A stretch of 12,326 nt of DNA from Lentimicrobium sp. GTDB lineage: Bacteria > Bacteroidota > Bacteroidia > Flavobacteriales > Flavobacteriaceae. Each line of letters starts with the position of its first letter. The stretch's first letter is position 1. The position numbers and the translations under genes were made by a program. The DNA lies in the NCBI GenBank assembly GCA_022758945.1, contig JAEMQE010000197.1:1-12326 (forward strand). The letters are read 5' to 3'. Below the pieces are notes generated by a model. The model searched no databases, was not told where the DNA came from, and worked only from the letters and a program-made list of their open reading frames with translations. This document shows, one piece after another, positions 6,290 through 12,326 of the stretch.

Positions 6290-7510
6290 ATGGCCAAAAT
6301 AGTTCCTTTCAAAGCAGTAAGACCTACTCGTGATAAAGTATGTTTAGTAACTTGCCGTTCTTATGATGAATACGTAAATGCAGAATTGGCTGCCCAATTA
6401 GACTTCAATCCTTTGTCTTTTTTACATATTTTAAAACCAGCATATACCAATCAGGAAACCGTTTCTTTCGAAAAAAGATACAAACAGGTATCTCAAAAAT
6501 ATCAGGAATTTAAGAACGAAATTATTTTGGTTAAAGATAGAAAACCTGGGATTTACATTCATAAAATTGTGAACAAAACGCAATCTTATACCGGAATTAT
6601 TGTTGGAACCAGTGTTGAAGATTATCGCAATAATATCATCAAAAAACACGAAGGTATAATTGCTTTTAGAGTCCGTTTACTCAAAGAATATATGAAATAT
6701 TCAGAGTTTAATACTGAGCCGGTTTTAATGACTTATCCGGTCAACAAATCCATAGAAAACTGGCTATATAATTGTACTCAAAAATTAGCTGATTTTGAGT
6801 TTTCAACTACAAAGAAAGAAACACATTACTTGTGGAAAATTGATGATGCTCTGGAAATTGATTGGATACAGAACATTTTCAAGAAAACGGAAAATCTCTA
6901 CATTGCTGATGGTCACCATCGAACGGAAGCAATAAAATTATTATCTGACGAAAATGACAATCCGGAAAACACTGCTAAAAACTATATCTTAAGCTATTTG
7001 ATTTCGGAAAACAATGTCAAAATATATGAATACAACAGATTAGTTAAAGATTTAAATGGTCTGTCGAAAGAAAATTTCATAAAGGAGTTGAATAAAAATT
7101 TCAATGTGAAAAATTGGAAGCAAAAACCATTTCAACCTTCTCAAAAATACCAAATCGGAATGTATCTTGATAATGAATTTTACAGCTTGGATTTAAAAAC
7201 AGAAAATTTTACGTTCAAAAATGCTTTAGATTGTTTGGACACACAAATTCTATATGAAAATGTACTTTTACCAATACTTGATATTGAGGATGTTCGCAAT
7301 GATGAGCGGATTGAATACATCTCTGGAAAGCAATCAATAATCGAAATAAAACAAAGAATTGATGATGGTGAATTTCAGGTTGGATTTTTAATGTTTCCAT
7401 CAAACATAAATGAAATAAAAGATTTAGCAGACTCTAACTTGATTATGCCACCAAAAAGTACCTACATAGAACCAAAATTCAGAAACGGATTAGTGATTTA
7501 TGAACTTTAG
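6290..7510 (+). CDS. DUF1015-family protein
   Basis: 406 aa, ATG start, usual family length. It begins with MAKIVPFKAVRPTRDKV, where family members typically start. Conserved blocks include LAAQLDFNPLSFLHI (33-47), TEPVLMTYP (142-150), YIADGHHRTEA (204-214) and the C-terminal IMPPKSTYIEPKFRNGLVIYEL region (385-406). The DGHHR motif resembles the GxHR active-site loop of the ParB/sulfiredoxin fold, a superfamily that includes an archaeal free-serine kinase, and I recall DUF1015 genes lying beside serA/serC in Bacteroidota. A link to serine metabolism is therefore a hypothesis only. Here it sits away from ser genes, 18 bases after the yggS fragment and 21 bases before intact yggS, so it seems displaced. 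No membrane segments or signal peptide are seen. Confidence 0.85.
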   Translation: MAKIVPFKAVRPTRDKVCLVTCRSYDEYVNAELAAQLDFNPLSFLHILKPAYTNQETVSFEKRYKQVSQKYQEFKNEIILVKDRKPGIYIHKIVNKTQSYTGIIVGTSVEDYRNNIIKKHEGIIAFRVRLLKEYMKYSEFNTEPVLMTYPVNKSIENWLYNCTQKLADFEFSTTKKETHYLWKIDDALEIDWIQNIFKKTENLYIADGHHRTEAIKLLSDENDNPENTAKNYILSYLISENNVKIYEYNRLVKDLNGLSKENFIKELNKNFNVKNWKQKPFQPSQKYQIGMYLDNEFYSLDLKTENFTFKNALDCLDTQILYENVLLPILDIEDVRNDERIEYISGKQSIIEIKQRIDDGEFQVGFLMFPSNINEIKDLADSNLIMPPKSTYIEPKFRNGLVIYEL

Positions 7511-7531
7511 CTTTTTTAAAAAAATTAAACA

Positions 7532-8194
7532 ATGTCAATAAAACAAAACCTCCTCAACATAAAATCAACATTACCTTCAACCGTAACCCTTGTTGCCGTT
7601 TCTAAAACCAAACCCATTCCTGATTTAATGGAAGCTTATGATGCCGGTCAGCGTATTTTTGGCGAAAACAAAATCCAGGAAATGGCCGATAAATGGGAAG
7701 CGATGCCAAAAGATATCGAATGGCATATGATTGGTCACGTTCAGACAAATAAAGTTAAATTTATGGCACAATTTGTGAGCTTGATTCACGGCGTGGATAG
7801 TTTAAAATTATTGGAAGAAATCAACAAACAAGCCAAAAAAAAGAATAGAATTATCGATTGTTTATTGCAAATTCATATTGCCGAAGAGGAAACCAAGTTT
7901 GGTCTGAACGAAGAAGAACTGAACGAGATTTTGTCTTCCACAACATTTCAAGAAATGAAAAACATTCGAATTGTTGGGTTAATGGGAATGGCTACTTTTA
8001 CTGATAATCAAGATCAAATTAGAAAAGAATTCAATCATTTGAAATCGATTTTTGATTATTTAGCTGCACAACCCAAAACCCAAAACCTAGAACCCAAAAC
8101 CCTTTCTATGGGAATGTCCGGCGATTATCAACTCGCAATTGAATGCGGAAGTACAATGGTTAGGATAGGAAGTAGTATATTTGGGGGAAGATAA
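7532..8194 (+). CDS. yggS: YggS-family pyridoxal-phosphate homeostasis protein
   Basis: 220 aa, ATG start, close to the usual 220-235. It is a single-domain alanine-racemase-like TIM barrel that binds PLP without known enzymatic turnover and buffers PLP and amino-acid pools in the cytoplasm. The PLP lysine is K25 in LVAVSKTKP. FGENKIQEM (43-51), WHMIGHVQTNK (65-75), GLMGMAT (149-155), LSMGMSGD and the terminal GSTMVRIGSSIFGGR are all conserved. An unusual feature is QPKTQNLEPKT before LSMGMSGD; it is encoded by a tandem 7-bp repeat (8070-8102) and lies in a loop expected to tolerate change. This is the intact copy; a 5' fragment of a diverged copy lies 1.4 kb upstream. Confidence 0.95.
   Translation: MSIKQNLLNIKSTLPSTVTLVAVSKTKPIPDLMEAYDAGQRIFGENKIQEMADKWEAMPKDIEWHMIGHVQTNKVKFMAQFVSLIHGVDSLKLLEEINKQAKKKNRIIDCLLQIHIAEEETKFGLNEEELNEILSSTTFQEMKNIRIVGLMGMATFTDNQDQIRKEFNHLKSIFDYLAAQPKTQNLEPKTLSMGMSGDYQLAIECGSTMVRIGSSIFGGR
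8070..8102 (+). repeat. 7-bp tandem repeat inside the yggS coding sequence
   Basis: Units are AACCCAA, AACCCAA, AACCTAG, AACCCAA and a partial AACCC: 4.7 copies with one degenerate unit. The 33 bases are exactly 11 codons, so the frame is kept, and they encode most of QPKTQNLEPKT. Confidence 0.8.
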
Positions 8195-8209
8195 TTTGTT
8201 TGCAGAAAA

Positions 8210-8244
8210 ACTGTAAACTGAACACTGTAAATTGAACATTGATT
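8210..8244 (+). repeat. 7-bp tandem array abutting the exonuclease start codon
   Basis: Five consecutive heptamers: ACTGTAA, ACTGAAC, ACTGTAA, ATTGAAC, ATTGATT. Units one and three are identical. The array fills most of the 50-bp yggS-exonuclease gap and ends on the base before the TTG at 8245. Its relation to translation of the next gene is unknown. Confidence 0.65.
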
Positions 8245-9606
8245 TTGTACGCAATACTTGACATAGAAACTACTGGAGGACAATTCAACGAAGAAGGAAT
8301 TACCGAAATTGCCATTTATAAATTTGACGGTCACGAAATCGTGGATCAATTTATTAGTTTAGTAAATCCCGAAATTCCTATTCAACCATTTGTGGTGAAA
8401 CTTACAGGAATTAATAACGCAATGTTGCGTTCTGCTCCAAAGTTTTTTGAAGTGGCAAAACGCATCATCGAAATGACCAATGACTGTGTGTTGGTAGCTC
8501 ACAATGCCTCATTTGATTACCGAATTTTACGCACTGAATTTCGTCGTTTAGGTTATGATTTTAATGTAAAAACTCTTTGCACAGTAGAATTATCCAAAAA
8601 ATTATTGCCGGAGCAAACTTCACACAGCTTAGGGAAATTAGTTCGAGCATTAGGAATCCCAATGGCTGACAGGCATCGTGCCAGCGGAGATGCAATGGCA
8701 ACTGTAAAATTATTCAAGCTATTATTGGATAAAGATATAAACAAAGAAATTGTCAAAGAACACATCAAATTTGAAATCCTAAAAGGAATTGCTCCAAAAT
8801 TGATGGACATTGTAGAAAGTTTACCTTCAAAAACTGGAATTTACTACATTCATCGTGAAGACGGCAGCCTGATCTTTATTGGCAAAAGCCGAAACATCAA
8901 AAAGCGAGTCAATCAGCATTTCACGGGAATTACAAAAAGTGCCAAGAAAATCCAAAATGAAGTTTTTACCGTAACTTATGAAGAAACCGGAAGCGAATTG
9001 ATTGCACTTTTGAAAGAATCAGAAGAAATCAAAATCAACAGACCCATTTACAACCGAATGTCTCCAAAAAGCAACTTTTCTTGGGCAATTTATCCCGAAA
9101 AAGATGCTAATGGTTATCTAAATTTGAAATTACAAAAAGCCGACGGAAGGAAAAAAGAAATAAAATCATACACTTCTATGCAGGAAGGGAAAGATGCCTT
9201 GTACAGAATTACTTCTCATTACCAATTATGCCAAAAATTGACAGGTTTATACGAAACTAAAACTCATTGTTTTCAACACACCATAAACGAATGCGACGGC
9301 GCTTGCGTTGGAAAAATTTCATATCTAGAATACAACGAACGTGTTCAGAATTTTATTGACAAGAATTTGTTTGAAAACAAGACTTTGGCTATTTTGGACA
9401 AAGGCCGAACCATTACGGAGCGTAGTGTTATTTTTGTTGAAAATGGCGTTTACAAAGGATATGCTTTCTACGATTTGAATTACCAAATCAACAATATCGA
9501 AATTTTAAGAAACATCATAATCCCGATGCAAAGCAATCGAGATACGCGGAATAATATTCAAAGTTATTTGCGAAAAAGCAAAGGAATTAAAATTGTAAAT
9601 TTTTAA
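8245..9606 (+). CDS. DnaQ-like 3'-5' exonuclease fused to a UvrC/Cho-type GIY-YIG endonuclease
   Basis: 453 aa from the TTG at 8245. An in-frame stop at 8233-8235 excludes any ATG start, and the alternative TTG at 8239 lies inside the heptamer array, so the start MYAILDIETTGG is preferred. Residues 1-160 are a DEDDh exonuclease: DIE (6-8), NASFD (87-91) and H144-x4-D149. Residues about 190-270 are a GIY-YIG domain: GIYYI (198-202), FIGKS (211-215), KKRVNQHF, and a catalytic-type Glu in ETGSELIALLKESEEIK (247-263). Then come four cysteines, C329, C342, C350 and C354 (C-x12-C-x7-C-x3-C), like the UvrC Fe-S cluster. It lacks the UvrC C-terminal nuclease and helix-hairpin-helix parts, so it resembles Cho with an added exonuclease and probably acts in DNA repair. 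Some annotations would call it a DNA polymerase III epsilon subunit-like protein. Confidence 0.88.
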   Translation: MYAILDIETTGGQFNEEGITEIAIYKFDGHEIVDQFISLVNPEIPIQPFVVKLTGINNAMLRSAPKFFEVAKRIIEMTNDCVLVAHNASFDYRILRTEFRRLGYDFNVKTLCTVELSKKLLPEQTSHSLGKLVRALGIPMADRHRASGDAMATVKLFKLLLDKDINKEIVKEHIKFEILKGIAPKLMDIVESLPSKTGIYYIHREDGSLIFIGKSRNIKKRVNQHFTGITKSAKKIQNEVFTVTYEETGSELIALLKESEEIKINRPIYNRMSPKSNFSWAIYPEKDANGYLNLKLQKADGRKKEIKSYTSMQEGKDALYRITSHYQLCQKLTGLYETKTHCFQHTINECDGACVGKISYLEYNERVQNFIDKNLFENKTLAILDKGRTITERSVIFVENGVYKGYAFYDLNYQINNIEILRNIIIPMQSNRDTRNNIQSYLRKSKGIKIVNF

Positions 9607-9621
9607 CTTTATTTATTTCTT

Positions 9622-10458
9622 ATGAATGAAATAAAATCGAAGATTAACACTATTCGGCAAAAAACCCATATCATAATTTATGGCACAAATACTGTAGCCG
9701 GAAGACTATTTGACCTCATTTTATTAGGGTTAATCCTTTTAAGTGTACTATTCGTAATGCTCGAAACGGTAAAAGGATTTGATGCAAAATACCACCAACA
9801 ACTCATTATTCTCGAGTGGGTTGTAACTGCCCTTTTTACAGTTGAATATCTATTGAGAATCATCACCACAGACAAACCTTTAAAATACATTTTCAGTTTC
9901 TTTGGCATCATCGATTTGATTGCCATTTTGCCAATGTATTTATCCTTTTTCTTTCTGGGAACAAAGATTTTTTCTATCATTCGAGCCCTTAGATTACTGC
10001 GATTATTCAAAATATTAAATCATCCAAAATTTACCGGACAATCCGTTCAATTGGTAAAAGCACTAAAAGCCAGCAGAGGAAAAATCACCGTTTTTCTCTA
10101 TTTTGTTCTCATCAGCACCATCCTCATCGGCTCGATAATGTACGTTGTCGAAGGGGAAGAAAATGGTTTCACCAGCATTCCTACAAGCATCTATTGGACA
10201 ATCGTCACCCTAACAACCGTGGGCTATGGCGACATTTCACCTGTAACACCATTAGGACAATTCATCGCTTCGTTAGTAATGATTTTAGGTTACGGAATCA
10301 TCGCCGTTCCCACAGGAATTGTAACTGCTGAATTCACGAGAACAACCGATAAAAAAACAAATGCAGATAAAAATAAGTGCGAAAATTGTGGTGCAGATGA
10401 GCATTCTGAAAATGCAAAATTTTGTTACCATTGCGGTCATAAATTAGAAGAAAATTAA
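9622..10458 (+). CDS. Voltage-sensor-type potassium channel (ion transporter family) with C-terminal zinc ribbon
   Basis: 278 aa, ATG start, inner membrane. Hydrophobic segments lie at about 28-48 (S1), 61-80 (S2), 88-112 (S3), 157-177 (S5) and 212-236 (S6). The S4-like helix has R121, R124, R127 and K130 at every third position (RALRLLRLFK). The pore loop has the K+ selectivity filter TTVGYGD (198-204). The basic, Lys-rich linker after S6 leads to C253-x2-C256...C268-x2-C271, a zinc-ribbon-like tail predicted to be cytoplasmic. The canonical S1-S6 layout and filter make K+ conduction likely; gating by voltage is inferred from the S4 charges. It follows the exonuclease by 15 bases and is probably cotranscribed. 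Confidence 0.92.
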   Translation: MNEIKSKINTIRQKTHIIIYGTNTVAGRLFDLILLGLILLSVLFVMLETVKGFDAKYHQQLIILEWVVTALFTVEYLLRIITTDKPLKYIFSFFGIIDLIAILPMYLSFFFLGTKIFSIIRALRLLRLFKILNHPKFTGQSVQLVKALKASRGKITVFLYFVLISTILIGSIMYVVEGEENGFTSIPTSIYWTIVTLTTVGYGDISPVTPLGQFIASLVMILGYGIIAVPTGIVTAEFTRTTDKKTNADKNKCENCGADEHSENAKFCYHCGHKLEEN

Positions 10459-10463
10459 TAAGA

Positions 10464-10602
10464 AGCTATTTCCAGCTGTACTCTTCAACTCCTCGTCATT
10501 CAAGTTGTTTTTCTAAGGCATAAAAGGAGCTTCCTTTAGTCGCTCTTTTACACCAAGAAAAACTAACTTTCCTGACTGCGGGGTTTCCGTTTCCATCTGG
10601 GC
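10464..10602. repeat. Intergenic repeat-like element upstream of miaA
   Basis: The 152-bp gap between the channel gene and miaA has no ORF. It starts with AGCTATTTCCAGCTGTA and ends with GGGTTTCCGTTTCCATCTGG followed by GCTA. From memory, this pair of end blocks around a variable centre recurs many times in Flavobacterium chromosomes. Its centre has a short hairpin, 10523-10528 with 10532-10537 (AAAGGA/TCCTTT). The higher GC and absence of coding stand out from its neighbours. It ends 7 bases before the miaA ATG and so makes up the 5' untranslated region or a processing site. Confidence 0.5.
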
Positions 10603-10610
10603 TAAAAAAT

Positions 10611-11519
10611 ATGAAGTACCTAATCACCATCGTTGGACCAACAGCCATAGGAAAAACATCCTTAAGCATCGCTTTGGCGCAACATTTTAATTGTGACATC
10701 ATTTCCTGCGACAGCCGACAGTTTTTTAAGGAAATGAAAATTGGCACTGCAGTTCCATCACCAGAAGAATTGGCTGGAGCCCAGCACCATTTCATACAAA
10801 ACAAATCGATTTTCGAGAATTATACCGTAGGGGATTTCGAAAAAGAAGCCATTGCCAAACTCGACGAATTATTCCTTACCAATGATTATGTAGTTCTGGT
10901 TGGCGGTTCAGGTTTGTATGTAGATGCCGTTTTAAAAGGTTTCGACGATTTTCCCGAAATTGAAGTTTTAGTTCGGGAGGAAGTGACTTCCAACTATGAA
11001 AAATCAGGAATTCGATATCTACAAACTGAGTTAGAAAAACGAGACCCAAACTATTTTGAAGTCGTTGCCAAAGAAAATCCACAACGAATGATGCGCGCTT
11101 TGGAAGTTTGCATTGGTTCCGGTAAACCGTATTCTTCATTTTTGAACCAAAAGAAAAACACACGAAACTTCACTCCCATTCTCATTGGCTTAGAAGCCGA
11201 AAGAAGCTTGATTTATGACCGAATCAACAAACGCGTTGACATAATGATGAACGAAGGTTTATTGGCAGAAGCCAAAGATTTATTCCCTCACAAAGATTTA
11301 AATGCATTACAAACCGTGGGTTACAGAGAATTATTCAGCTATTTTGAAGGCGAAATTTCATTGAAATTTGCCATTGAAGAAATCAAGAAAAATACGAGAC
11401 GATTTGCTAAACGCCAACTCACTTGGTTCAAAAGAAATGAAGATACAAAATGGTTTGATTATCTTGCTAATCGAAATGAAATCATAAATTACATAACAAG
11501 ACTAATTCATAATTCATAA
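10611..11519 (+). CDS. miaA: tRNA dimethylallyltransferase
   Basis: 302 aa, ATG start, usual length. It transfers the dimethylallyl group from DMAPP to N6 of A37 in tRNAs that read UNN codons; the product is normally thiomethylated by MiaB. The P-loop is GPTAIGKTS (9-17). DSRQFFKEMKIGT (34-46) is the conserved catalytic/substrate segment. GGSGLY (98-103) and the late QTVGYRELFSYFEG and RRFAKRQLTWFKRN blocks are typical of MiaA. The start directly follows the intergenic repeat-like element. The last two codons and the stop fall in a 7-bp tandem repeat (AATTCAT), so the C-terminal residues are set by the repeat phase. Confidence 0.96.
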   Translation: MKYLITIVGPTAIGKTSLSIALAQHFNCDIISCDSRQFFKEMKIGTAVPSPEELAGAQHHFIQNKSIFENYTVGDFEKEAIAKLDELFLTNDYVVLVGGSGLYVDAVLKGFDDFPEIEVLVREEVTSNYEKSGIRYLQTELEKRDPNYFEVVAKENPQRMMRALEVCIGSGKPYSSFLNQKKNTRNFTPILIGLEAERSLIYDRINKRVDIMMNEGLLAEAKDLFPHKDLNALQTVGYRELFSYFEGEISLKFAIEEIKKNTRRFAKRQLTWFKRNEDTKWFDYLANRNEIINYITRLIHNS

Positions 11520-11531
11520 TTCATAATTATT
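11504..11531 (+). repeat. 7-bp tandem repeat across the miaA stop codon
   Basis: Three exact AATTCAT units (11504-11524) and a degenerate fourth, AATTATT. The miaA TAA stop (11517-11519) spans the boundary between units two and three, and the next gene starts four bases after the array. Confidence 0.8.
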
Positions 11532-11534
11532 TAT

Positions 11535-12275
11535 ATGCCAATTTCGCCAAATTTCACATCAATTCTCAGCAAAGATTGGGAAATCAATTTCACCCAATGT
11601 CTTCCCAATGGCTATTTAAAATATACCGATTTATGCAATATTTTGCAATTGACCGCTGCAGCTCATTCAGAAGTGGGCGGCATCAGTTTTTCGGATATGC
11701 AGGAATTTAATCAGGCTTGGGTTTTAAGCAGAATGCGTGTTGAAATCGTGGAATTACCCAAATGGAAAGACATCGTAACGGTAAAAACCTGGATAAACAC
11801 ACTCGAAAATTCCCGTTCCGTTCGTGCTTTAGAAATGTATGTCAACGGTAATAAAATGGTGGGTTGCGAGACTTTTTGGGCAGTTTTTAATACTGAAATT
11901 AGGCGTCCAGAAGCCTTGGCTTTGCCTTTCAAACATTTTGAATTGTACCCAGATCAAAAAGCAACCCAAAAAACCTTTTCTAAAATTAACCTTAATAACG
12001 AAACCGAAATGGTCTTTGAGAAAACTGTTGCTATTTCAGACATAGACATCGTGAATCACGTGAATAACGTGAAATACCTAGAATGGTGTTTGGATTTTGT
12101 TGATACAGAGCTGATTTTAAATCAAAAAATTGAAAGTTTTGAAATGAATTTTCTAAAAGAATTATCTTTAAGGGACAAAGTGGTCATTCACGAAAATTTG
12201 AATCGAGAATCACTGATTTTTAGCATTACCAAAGAAGATAAAACTTGTTTTGCTTTACAGTTAAATTTGAAATAA
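11535..12275 (+). CDS. Acyl-ACP thioesterase
   Basis: 246 aa, ATG start. It has the double hot-dog layout of the acyl-ACP thioesterase family (FatA/FatB-like, PF01643), which hydrolyses acyl-ACP to release free fatty acid and ends chain elongation in the cytoplasm. In the first hot-dog, HSEVGGISFSDM (44-55) and QAWVLSRMRVEI (60-71) match the usual patterns; in the second, SDIDIVNHVNNVKYLEWCLD (168-187) carries the conserved D-N-H-V-N-N-x-x-Y-x-x-W signature. Length is typical for the bacterial enzymes. The gene follows miaA by 15 bases and is probably in the same transcript. The chain-length preference cannot be read here. The 51 bases after it to the window edge show nothing I can assign. 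Confidence 0.9.
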   Translation: MPISPNFTSILSKDWEINFTQCLPNGYLKYTDLCNILQLTAAAHSEVGGISFSDMQEFNQAWVLSRMRVEIVELPKWKDIVTVKTWINTLENSRSVRALEMYVNGNKMVGCETFWAVFNTEIRRPEALALPFKHFELYPDQKATQKTFSKINLNNETEMVFEKTVAISDIDIVNHVNNVKYLEWCLDFVDTELILNQKIESFEMNFLKELSLRDKVVIHENLNRESLIFSITKEDKTCFALQLNLK

Positions 12276-12326
12276 TGATTTAAAATACAAAAGAGGTAGT
12301 AATATCAAGATCCATAAGTTAATATC

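Noticed and set aside
8128..8349. Minus-strand ORF spanning the yggS-exonuclease gap
   Set aside because: It overlaps conserved coding on both sides and the repeat array; shadow.
9678..10010. 110-codon minus-strand ORF in the channel gene
   Set aside because: Antisense to transmembrane segments and without domain features.
10496..10804. 102-codon minus-strand ORF covering the repeat-like element and the miaA start
   Set aside because: Its C-terminal part is repeat DNA and its N-terminal part antisense to the MiaA P-loop region; no family resemblance.
8070..11531. CRISPR-like arrays among the tandem repeats
   Set aside because: The units are 7 bp and contiguous without spacers; no cas genes are present.
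11839..12045. 68-codon plus-strand ORF inside the thioesterase gene
   Set aside because: Out-of-frame shadow of a conserved coding region.

Overview
The window looks like chromosomal DNA of a Flavobacterium-type Bacteroidota. It is AT-rich, has no Shine-Dalgarno-like leaders, has two TAnnTTTG (-7) promoter-like boxes, and every housekeeping protein reads like a flavobacterial one (Pcm, Gfo/Idh, 3-hydroxybutyryl-CoA dehydrogenase, YggS, DnaQ/GIY-YIG exonuclease, MiaA, acyl-ACP thioesterase). The genus is inferred from remembered protein and repeat styles, not from a database search.

Layout. Bases 1-121 hold an AT-rich hairpin with a T tract (terminator of an off-window gene) and a promoter-like box. 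Next is a free-standing Fic-family gene with an N-terminal XRE helix-turn-helix (122-1171). It converges on pcm (1329-1970, minus strand). The 157-bp gap between them holds a 14-bp hairpin, a second short hairpin and a four-run G tract able to form a G-quadruplex. From a promoter-like box at 2078-2085 everything runs on the plus strand: Gfo/Idh oxidoreductase, a two-gene restriction-modification-like pair (unknown 203-aa protein plus D12-class adenine methyltransferase), 3-hydroxybutyryl-CoA dehydrogenase, a HIT-family protein, a broken 47-codon 5' fragment of yggS, a DUF1015 protein, full-length yggS, a DnaQ-GIY-YIG protein, a voltage-sensor-type K+ channel with a zinc-ribbon tail, a 152-bp repeat-like intergenic element, miaA and an acyl-ACP thioesterase.

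Interpretation. The housekeeping genes form a loosely packed co-directional cluster (pyridoxal-phosphate homeostasis, tRNA modification, lipid metabolism, repair). Two accessory insertions stand out. The first is the pair at 3134-4748. Its upstream protein is of unknown function but shows E...D(x8)DHK spacing compatible with a PD-(D/E)xK nuclease core, so the pair may be a compact type II restriction-modification system with an uncharacterised nuclease. The second is the HIT / yggS-fragment / DUF1015 block at 5656-7510. The yggS fragment is about 78% identical in DNA to the intact copy just downstream. That is too diverged for a recent local duplication and points to recombination with a related genome.

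The window also carries several short arrays with a 7-bp period. One lies inside the yggS reading frame, one ends exactly at the exonuclease start codon, one contains the miaA stop codon, and a degenerate one lies in the pcm-Gfo/Idh divergent gap. No RNA genes, CRISPR arrays or transposases are visible.
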